Shown here piece after piece: positions 55,400 through 64,000 of a stretch of 64,000 nt of DNA; the first letter of the stretch is position 1, and the number at the start of each line of letters is the position of its first letter. The position numbers were made by a program, and so were the translations under genes. The notes under the pieces were generated by a model. It was not told where the DNA came from. It searched no databases and worked only from the letters and a program-made list of their open reading frames with translations. The stretch comes from Prochilodus magdalenae (taxonomy: Eukaryota > Chordata > Actinopteri > Characiformes > Prochilodontidae): the NCBI GenBank assembly GCA_024036415.1, contig JAMWET010007157.1, positions 1,789,501 to 1,853,500 on the forward strand, given 5' to 3'.

Positions 55400-56109
55400 A
55401 GGTCAATCTTAAATTTGATTAGCAGTTGATGTTCTTTTCAGTGTGTGCTTTTAAACCACAGTGTCACAACAATGTAAGGTAGAAAAAAAACACATCATAT
55501 CCTGTCTTGTCACTAAAGTGCCATCCCTGCTCATGTCTGTCACGAGACCCGCTGTAAACATTTCCGCACTGTATCTTTCATCACCAGTATATACACCACT
55601 GAGTCAGAGAGAAAGAGAAAGACTGGAAGGGAACCATGAACACGTTGACTTGTCATGATCATCATTGTCTCTCTCTCAACTGGGTGCCATGCCACTGGCT
55701 GCCATCTTAGTTTCCCAGTCATGAACTGTAGACCTTAGATAACTCTGTACAGCTGTCGCAGTGATGAGGCATTCAACTAAGGCATCCTGTGGATTCAAGA
55801 GTGACTGTATTTCTGAGCTTCTGTTAGGATGGCTTATTCATGCAATATGGTAATGATAATAAAGGAGACGCTTTCTATTACTGCACTCTATTATTTGTAA
55901 AATATTCTGAATAGATTTTGAGCAAAGGTGATGGCCAACTAGTCAGGGAGAGAGAATGAGATTAAGAGAGTAAGAGAGGGAGTAGAAAGGAGAGAGACAG
56001 AGTGATATATTGAGAAACTGACATAGGTAGAAAGCAAGAGAATGGAAGAGCAAGGAAAGAGAAAGGCAGCAGAGAAGAAAATAAGTCAAATGTAAATCAA
56101 AGTAGGCGA
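55400..56109. other. Unique sequence with GA-rich patch, no gene
   Basis: Interrupted GA repeats at 55945-56075. No credible frame or repeat family. Confidence 0.5.
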
Positions 56110-56470
56110 TAGTTTGATAAAGAAATCATGGCTCCAGGAAGAAGTTGCGGACCCATCAGTCGTTACTGACTCTGCCGAGCTCCCGAGGACACGCAAGCAT
56201 CAGATTTACAAATTGAAAATCATTAATAATTCTAACCAGGACGTGATAAATCTGAAATCACTCTTGATGATCCTGGACACACTGCCATAAATCAAAAAGA
56301 TTACTTAGGAATTTTTAAAAATCTGACATCAAAATGTCAGATTTACTAATGGTTTTTGTAGATCCTCAAAGTGATATGCCATTAATCTGTGATACATTTG
56401 AAATATGTCAGCAGGGCAATATGTGCTTTAATATCAGCACTGGACTGCTTCACGCTCAAAGCATGGAATG
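56110..56470. promoter_or_regulatory. Candidate conserved non-coding island 26
   Basis: GTTGCGGACCCATCAGTCGT (56144-56163), CTGCCGAGCTCCCGAGGACA (56172-56191), AATCATTAATAATTCTAACC (56219-56238), GACGTGATAAATCTGAAATC (56240-56259), GATATGCCATTAATCTGTGA (56372-56391). It also holds a palindromic CTGACATCAAAATGTCAG (56322-56339). Complex DNA with several TAAT and GATAA cores, bounded by GA-rich tracts. Inferred enhancer. Confidence 0.38.
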
Positions 56471-58210
56471 AGAGAAAGAGAGCGAGAGAGAGAGCGGGAG
56501 GCTAGGAAGAGAGATGGAAGATGGAGGATGTTGCTGCTGTGTCATACAAATTAATGAGAGGAGTTTGTGGGCACATTTTGGCTTTTATTATACTGGCATC
56601 AACTTTCAGGATTACGTCTTCAGGGACCAACTGTTTGAAGGTAAGATTTGGTTTACCTGAAGTATTAATTTACATTTCTTATTCCTGTTTCATTTCTAAT
56701 GTATCTGTTGTAATGTGTTTTATGCAGGCTAGGTTACACACTGCAAAGGCATATCTACATTAATATATATGTTATTCTGTTATTTGGATAGTTATTTTTA
56801 GGTGCCATTTTTAGGTGAATTTTAATGAAAGGCTTAGTAACTGTGTCCCACTCCTAGTTGAATTACACCTGGATTGGAGGTCAAAAACTAATATTACAAC
56901 TTTTAGGAAAACTGGAAGGACAGTTGACAGTTGACTCTAAGGGTGACAGAAGACAACCAAAAGCTTTCTTATTCAATGACATTCTCACCTGTCAGACAGC
57001 AGAAGTCATAAATCATAAACTCATGAATTTTCTCCAAAGGGCAGAAACATGTTGGCTAGCCTGTTGGCTAACAAGATGAGTCAACATAGCTTCTGTAGCT
57101 AGCATTTTCTCACATAGTAAAATACTGTGCACAAACTGTCTTAAAGGCGTACTACAATAGTAGTTTGGTTTCATTTACAACATTCCATTATTTCCATTAT
57201 TGTGGATATTGTATGTCATACAAAATTTGTCCTAACTTAGAGTAATGCATTATATATATATATATACTTAGAGTAATGCATTTTTATCACTTCACAGTAG
57301 CTTAATAAGAATTTCCTTTGCATTTAAAAGCCATATAAAACAATTATATATTTAAATTGTGAAGTAGCTGATTTAAATTCATGCTGCACGAGGAGAGTGA
57401 AGTTCGATTCCTGTTCAGACAGAAATATCACACTATACCTACAAAAGCATATACAGTTTTAGCATATAAAGTCCAACATTCCCACACTTGAGCAAGGCTG
57501 TCAGCTCTCATTGACTTTGGCATCAAGACTCATGCATTTAGTTCTAATCTCATACTTATACACCACACCTTGCATTCACAAATTTTTAAAGGTCTCCTCA
57601 AAATGACATACGAATGAACATGTACACTCCCACTGCTTTACTGATTTAAACCTCTATAGAGAGGCACCAAACCCAGATTTTCTCTTTCAATACACACTCC
57701 AATACCTAAACCCAGCCGAGACCTAAAACCAATTACCGATCCGATAGGAGTGTTTAATTTTATTTCTGTATATCTGTATACCTCACTGTGTCTAACACTT
57801 GGTGCAACTAGAACAAATGAGTAATAAAAATTTTAATGTAATTCCAGTGCAAACTTTACAGTGCAACAATAAACTTGCAAAATCTAAACATCTAAATAAA
57901 ACATGTTTGTAAAGTATGCATGATTATTGCACATACAAGCTTCCTTTTCTATTAAAAAAACCTTTTTTTTTATCATGGTTTTTTAATAAAAACATGCTTC
58001 AGGTGAAGTGCAGCTGTGCCTGATCCTACGATTCTGGCTATTTAGATCAAACAGGTTCAGTGAAATAGAACATTAATTATTGTACTGTGGTTTTTTACTC
58101 AACTTTATTGTGACTTTACCAAGAAAATATCATCTAAAAATGTAGGAGGTTGTTTGTGAGGGGTGACGAGCTAAAATCCAATGAATAATATGGCTTTTCA
58201 TGAAAGCCAT
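56471..58210. other. AT-rich sequence, nothing recognised
   Basis: GA-rich start (56472-56520). A (TA)8 run (57252-57267) is flanked by a duplicated ACTTAGAGTAATGCAT (57235 and 57268). No gene supported. Confidence 0.5.
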
Positions 58211-58540
58211 GAAAGCAGCCTATCACAGGTATTCTCTGGTTGCACCTCGCCTCCTTTTACAGCCAGAAGGATTCAGATTTGCATCTCATTGGGTGCTGAA
58301 TAGAATCACCTGATTAAAATACTTTTATAGAGAGATTAAAGTAAATAGATTGTTAAATCTAAAGTAACAAGTCTGTTTTGAGAATGTAGTGAGCCAAAAA
58401 CTGATTATTTTTAAATGAAGTGAGTAAAAGTAAAAAGTATTAGGTGATAAAACACTCAAGTAAAGTACAGATACCTAAAAAACAACTTAAGTACAGTAAT
58501 GAAGTACTTGCCAGTACTTGCCGTTACTTGCCACCTCTGC
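58211..58540 (+). repeat. Dispersed repeat, copy 2 (pair with 33,439)
   Basis: Carries the 48-bp block identical to 33581-33628 (here 58346-58393) and continues farther: GAAGTGAGTAAAAGTAAAAAG, CACTCAAGTAAAGTACAGATA, then CAGTAATGAAGTACTTGCC with ACTTGCC repeated three times (58505-58532). The AAGTAAAAGTACAG texture and the final TTACTTGCCACCTCTGCTGA recall the end of an abundant fish hAT-like non-autonomous element. No coding sequence. Confidence 0.8.
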
Positions 58541-61469
58541 TGATAGGCAACAATGTGCAGCACTGTTGAATCTGGATAATAATATTCAGTATTTTGCAAC
58601 TGACTCAGTTTCTTCAGCAGTAGCAAAGCTTTAGTGCTCCTTCAATGGCTTACACATTGCTCTGTGCATACACTAACTAGTTTTTTATTATCCAGTCATG
58701 TACCAAGGTACTTATATTCTGTGACCCTCTCAACATTGTATCCCATAAATGTGTTGCTATAAACAGTGCTAAAATTAACACCTTCAGGAACACTACACGA
58801 TCCGGTATTGGGAGGCTAACAGAATAAAAGTAACTTGGTATATGATAGGATGATAAATGTGTATTTAAATATCACATTAATAAGTCATGAGTAATAAGCA
58901 AATGTAGGGAAAACCTTGGATACTTGGATAAGTTGTGTTTCCCAATGTATAAAAGGAAAGCATCTCGGAGGCATCCACCAGTAGCCTTTTACTAGATTCG
59001 CTACTATCTCTGCACCATGAGATTCATTCATTATTGGAGATTCTTTTATCTCTCTAATCCTTGCCTGAAACATTTGGTTGGTCCTCTTTTGCCACTCCTG
59101 TTTTTTTTTTTTTTTATTATTATTTATATGCCATCTTATATCACACCTATCCTCTGTAATTAAGTTTTTTCTGATTTGAGGAAATATGCTTTTACCTACA
59201 GTGTACCAGAGGACTGGACTACATCAGATACAACTCTAAAACTCTGCTCGCTGCTGCCAACCATTGTAAAGTGCTCATTTCTGACCACCTCCGTTCAACC
59301 TACAATATTTTACTGATATTCTTTTGTTTTACTATTTTATTGAATACTTTTCTAAGACTTCCATTTTCATTACATATTTTATGGTTTTGCAATGCCAGTA
59401 TCTTTTCTTTTTTTAATTTACCTTTTATTTATTTATTTTTCAATTAATAAATGCCAATTTCTTTGGACAGGATATGTTTAGTAAGCTCCACCCTAAATGT
59501 ATTTCCAAGTCAAAATGATTGACTAATTCGTTGACTGATTGCCTGATAAGTGGTCAAACAAAACACAAATGTAGATGTGGTGCTAATTTGAATATTATGA
59601 AAGTATTACCTACTTAAAAACTTACACCTAAAGCTTGCTCAAAACCACAATCAAAATATTAGCAAGAGATACAGTCTTTTATATGTAGCTAGCTGCCTGA
59701 AAATCTGCAGCGTCTTATTTAAATTTTCTGCTAAGCTTAAAATAATACCATATATAAAATACTCTTATAATGTAGCTGCTGCACCATTTTAGGTTAAAGA
59801 AAAATAAAGGTTAAGAGGTGCTTCATGGTGCGTCTACATTTCTTCATGTGTACATTCAGGTTGCCAGGCTGTTTTTGGTAGAACAGTGTAGTGTTTAAAT
59901 TCATTTTAGACACAGTTTTGATTATCTGAGTGCACTTAGCTTCTCTGTTCCTGTCTTGGTGCCATTCTGCATGTAATTACGCCAAACTGTGCTGAGGAAA
60001 AAAGTGATTCCTGTTATCCTAAATGGCTGTCCCTCCTTTTTATCCATTTTTACGTCATAGCGAGTCATACTATGTTGTAAACCACATCACGAGCCCATGT
60101 GGTTATACTGCTTATAGATGAATGACATCTGAGGGATCAGAGAACACAGTTATTCAGCTCAATCTTATACCACTGTCCTTAACATAGTAAAATTCCTCAA
60201 GATTTCTTAAATCTTTAATTTTTAAGTGTTTAAAAACACAACTGAGGATAAAATATATAAAAATCGCCCCTATCTTCCTAACTCTCTCTGAGGAGCATCT
60301 GTTACTGGATGATGCTTTTGTAAATCATGGTTACTGTACTCACATTTGTGTTTAGTGCAGTAAAGTAAACTTAAGTCAGTACTCACATAACAGTTACTAG
60401 TCCAACAATTACATCGACCACATGACACTGATGTGAACCTCTACCTTTCCCTCCTGCCCTTTCGCCCTCTGCCTTTCACTCTCTAGGAAGAAATATGTTT
60501 CTTCATTGGACCTACATAATTAATGTGAGTCCACTCTGAACATAAATATCTTACTAATATTATATCTTTACTTATTCACAGTGATGTAGGCTCAGACACG
60601 GACAAAGGCCTGATTCCAGCCTCCAGCATATCTGGATATGTTTCCACTAACACCTTAAGTGGGTTTATTGACTTTAGACTTCCCAGCATAACTCAGACAC
60701 TGACTTTTATTCCCTTCAGTAAGAATTATTTTCAAAGATGTTCCTATTCCTTAAATGAAATCAAACACCTTAGGATAGAAGTGCAGATGATAAAAAAAAG
60801 TCATGCAAAAGAGTCTAAAATATATTAGTACAGCAAATGTAGTTTATCTTTACACTTTTAATTTTGATTAGAGGTGATGATATGAATGCAGAGTATAGTA
60901 GCAGTCGAAGCAGTTCTCAGTCCTGGTGTACTGTTTGATGCTCTACATAGCTTGTTGTTAACCCTGTTGCTAACAGTTCAGTTCAAGAAGTGCTTATTAA
61001 TTAGATGATTACCGAAATTGCTAATATATCTAGGGCTGTGTTTGAGAACCATTGGAATATCTGGTGATAGATCTCTTGGGAAATACATTGTAATTTTTTA
61101 CTTTTATTACAATTCTGAATTCTGTTACACATTTACAGTCAGTGTCATGGTAACTGTTCCTAAGACTATGTGACACCTGCATAAGCTTGATATGACAGCT
61201 GAAATAACCATACATAAATGTATAAAAATATCAATCATTAGGCATCATCTGTCATATAGACTACATTAGCCAACGTCAAATATAAATCTTAATCCAGATT
61301 GACACATTTTGCAACAAGCATTTATAAAGACTTGTCAGTTAGCATACAGCCGTATAAACTGTTCAACTACAAACTGTTCCTACAGTAAACAATTACCAAT
61401 ATTATTTTGTAAGTCATTTTAAGTAAGCAACCACAGGAATCTATGGCTACTTCACAGGTGAAAAATCAT
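58541..61469. other. AT-rich sequence, nothing firm recognised
   Basis: Poly-T tract at 59101-59115, TTTATTTATTTATTTTT patch near 59427. The part near 60,030-60,110 (TTACGTCATAGCGAGTCATA, CRE-like TGACGTAA in reverse) is slightly more complex. No credible frame in nearly 3 kb. Confidence 0.5.
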
Positions 61470-61800
61470 TGTAATTAATAGGGATGTAGTAACTCATTTC
61501 TGTATCCATGCATTAATCAATTTGCAAAAATCGAATATTTTTTTTATTTTCATGGCTATTGCGACACATATCCGCATGACTCATTTGTAATCTCTGTTAC
61601 ACTGTAAGTGGAAGCATGCAGTGGAAGCTTGCTGCAGTTAAAGCCCTGCTTGTGTTTATTTACATGAAATCATCTAATGATGCAGCAGCAATCTACCAAA
61701 ACATGTTTTTTCATTCTCCCGCTGGTAACACATCATGGGTGTGGAAACATTATGCTTTTAGGGGAAAATACTATCTGCAAAGAAAGAAAGTGTGAATTAA
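61470..61800 (+). mobile_element. Possible hAT-like remnant
   Basis: Starts with AATAGGGATGTAGTAACTCA (61477-61496), like the ends of common fish hAT repeats (agggatgtaacgat). Near 61,727-61,790 the plus strand gives SWVWKHYAFRGKYYLQRKK, resembling the S-x-V-W-K-H-F-G-F start of a hAT BED zinc finger. The expected C-x-x-C is not seen. Weak on both counts, but the two signals lie in the right order. Confidence 0.4.
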
Positions 61801-62659
61801 CAAACTCAGGTAATACAACAAACTTGTGAGCTCACCTGAACAGGTGAGAAAAGAAACACTGAGTTGAAGCCTCTGGCTCGATTGTGTTGAATTTCATCAC
61901 ATTGTAGCGTGTGGGGGGGATTTCTCCAAAGTTGACAAGTCCACAAGTCGTAGATCTCTTCCCCATACTGTCTTACTGAATGACTCAGAAACAGCATACA
62001 AAAAGAAACCTGCGCTAATGCTTATGCTAGCAATTGGCTGCTAACTGACTACACTACTCTGTGTATTGCTAGGCTACCGCTATTTACATCAGCTCTCAGA
62101 ACTGCCTTTCAGAATAAGAGTCCTCACAACAACAGGCTAAATAACTGAATGCACAGCTAACCTAAACTAACTCAGACATGCTGTTGATGCCAGAATGTGA
62201 TTGTTATCTAAAATAATCAGTGCAGGATAATAACATGACGGAAATGATGATTTACACCTCTAGTAATTCACTCAAGTCTCAAGCGGCCTATTGTGTATAT
62301 AATTCAGCAAAATGCACTAAAATAAAATGCACTCATATTAAATTAATTTCGCATTAAAATGTTTAACATTAGGGTAGGGTCAAATCAGTGCAGTGGCAAA
62401 AGTTTATTACATGAACAGCACACTGGTTTTTAATAACCTGCCACATTGACACAATAACATTTTCATATACAAATAAAGTCAAGTTACCTTTATTTACATC
62501 AAAAGCCAAGTTTGCACAGTAAAATCGACTAAAGTAAAACTAAAAGAAAAGCTTACAAACAAACACTGCCAATGACCAGTCAAATTTGAACAATAAATCT
62601 AACATAAAAAAACAATATTAATAATATCTGTAAAATCAGGCCATATCTATATGAAATAT
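61801..62659. other. AT-rich sequence, nothing recognised
   Basis: AAAGTCAAGTTACCTTTATT near 62476 may be a trace of a short interspersed repeat. No gene. Confidence 0.5.
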
Positions 62660-63085
62660 TTTAAAGCAACTTTGAACACAAAGTGCCCAACCAGTAAGTA
62701 CTAGTAAGTGTATATACTGCATATCTGTTTTTCTACATATTTTGTTAATTTCCTTTCACCCTGTTCTTCAATGCTCAGGACCCCCCAACAAGACCACCAC
62801 AGAGCAGTAATTATTAGCATGGTGTATCATTCCCAGTACTGCAGCAATACTAACATGGTGGTAGCATCTTAGTGTGTGTTGCACTTGCAAAACTAACGCA
62901 CCACCAGGTTTAGTGTTACAGCAGTGTTGAGCGTGATCTCCCATCCAAATAATACCTGCGTTGGGGCCGTGGTATGCAGAGAAACAGATGAACTACAGTC
63001 TGTAATTGTAGAACTACAAAGTGCACCTATATGGTAAGTGAAACTGATCAAATCTGATCAGTTTGATCTGGTCAAAAGAAGGTGT
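62660..63085. repeat. Palindromic fish repeat, both arms, short form (copy 3)
   Basis: Left arm: CTGTTTTTCTACATATTTTG, CACCCTGTTCTTCAATGCTCAGGAC (62758 onward), ACCACCACAGAGCAG and TGCAGCAATACTAACATGGTGGT. Right arm: CAGCAGTGTTGAGCGTGATC, CCATCCAAATAATACCTGCG (62942-62961), GTATGCAGAGAAACAGATGAACTACAGTCTGTAATTG, CTATATGGTAAGTG. The arms are inverted copies around about 62,890, so the element folds back on itself. Compared with copies 1 and 2 the centre is deleted. Confidence 0.78.
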
Positions 63086-63710
63086 TTTTAACAAAAGATC
63101 TTCTCCGTCTTCACTATTAGTTTTTAAGGCGCACAAACGACCGTCAACATTACCACCATAACACTCAAATATCAATGCTTGTCATCATATGACATCACTG
63201 TATTTCATCTAAGTTCACTGAAGAGGCACAGGGTGATGAACGTTTTCTCGTTAGGATGAGTGGTCTCACTCTTACTTTAACTTTGATGCTGCTAGGTTAA
63301 TGAAAGACTCTCGGCTCTCTTCATATCCTCTATGCAATCAACTATTCATGAGACTAATTTTTAATCCTTAATCTACATGGCAGTTCATTTCATATGACCT
63401 GTCAAGGTGATATTTACATGTAAATACAGATTTTTATGATGTGTTTTTCCCAATGAGCATACAGATGATGCATACATGATGAACTGCAAAGACCATTAAA
63501 ACAAAAATCATAAGAAAGAATGCAGAACAATGCTGTGTTGCAAGAATGTATTGCCATTTGTTTCCCATAATGCTAAGGCATTAGGATTTACATTATTATA
63601 CATTTTAAGATATGATTTTAATCCATTAAGAATATTTCATTTTTTGGTTTGGTAGCTGCCTGTTTTGTCACTAGATCATTGTAACATAACACTCAACAAA
63701 AATGTGATTT
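63086..63710. other. Unique AT-rich sequence, nothing recognised
   Basis: No frame, named repeat or motif cluster. Confidence 0.5.
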
Positions 63711-63719
63711 CTGGTACTG

Positions 63720-63840
63720 GTATGTCTCTCTCTCTCTCAGCCTGGGGACATGAGGCTATTAACCTTCTGCAGCCGGCACCTTCTCTCCTTAATTAGGGGC
63801 TGCAAGTATGACCTGCTCTGTCGTTCATATTTCTCTTCTC
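63720..63840. promoter_or_regulatory. Candidate conserved non-coding island 27
   Basis: GGACATGAGGCTATTAACCT (63746-63765), CTGCAGCCGGCACC, TCTCTCCTTAATTAGGGGCT (63782-63801) and GCAAGTATGACCTGCTCTGT. Short but complex, with a TTAATTA core between GC blocks. Inferred; the window ends soon after. Confidence 0.33.
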
Positions 63841-64000
63841 TTCAGCAAACTTATGTCTGACTGCCCAAAGAAACTGAGTGAACATATACAACTGAAGTGT
63901 GAATTAAAATTAGCAGTAGCCACAGTAAAGCAATGCTGATGGAGAAACTGACAATTAGAAGAATATTGAAAGAATCTTTTATTTCCTACAGGTTTTTATT
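63841..64000. other. AT-rich sequence to window end
   Basis: Nothing recognised. Confidence 0.5.

Overview
The window reads as intergenic or deep intronic DNA from a ray-finned fish. The evidence is an AT-rich background, many vertebrate-style microsatellites, and decayed copies of transposon families I know from teleosts (several Tc1/mariner lineages, a piggyBac-like element, fish L1 and another LINE tail, and a palindromic interspersed repeat). From memory, the palindromic repeat and the Tc1 mix are common in ostariophysan fish (characins, catfishes, knifefishes), but the species cannot be fixed from sequence alone. I recognise no protein-coding host gene, no rRNA or tRNA gene, no CRISPR array and no bacterial or organellar feature. 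The longest open frames (145 to 184 codons) lie in low-complexity, purine-biased or otherwise unconvincing sequence.

Layout. 1-17,500: mostly unique AT-rich sequence with candidate regulatory islands (30-460, 5,270-6,330, 9,930-10,140, 12,380-13,310, 14,930-15,260, 16,500-17,180), two arms of a palindromic repeat, a SINE-like repeat (13,885-14,165), and a dense microsatellite block (7,889-9,240). 17,500-20,200: an 81-bp TG tract, then a Tc1 nested inside another Tc1. 20,480-27,690: a run of complex, homeobox-motif-rich islands interrupted by a short piggyBac-like element bounded by TTAA (22,326-23,006). 27,900-31,600: fragments of an L1 on the minus strand, a Tc1 with both termini next to them, and a Tc1-like remnant keeping only the helix-turn-helix. 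31,690-43,010: more islands, microsatellites, a LINE tail and a Tc1 C-terminal remnant. 43,010-64,000: a second copy of the helix-turn-helix remnant, a long set of islands (45,690-50,090, 52,660-53,480, 56,110-56,470), a 272-bp Tc1-derived element with matching termini, a hAT-like trace and another palindromic repeat.

Interpretation. The many separate islands of complex, non-repetitive sequence with TAATTA-like, ATTGG and nuclear-receptor-like motifs, and the lack of exons, suggest a regulatory desert around a developmental gene outside the window. That is inference: conservation cannot be tested here. The firmest results are the transposon identifications, which rest on translated motifs (L1 endonuclease Asn and Glu motifs and YMDD box; Tc1 DDE-region motifs and helix-turn-helix; piggyBac cysteine-rich tail) and on visible termini. 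I found no previously undescribed biological system. The most interesting items are the piggyBac-like derivative with its hairpins, the two helix-turn-helix-only elements that look like products of one deletion event, and the nested insertions.
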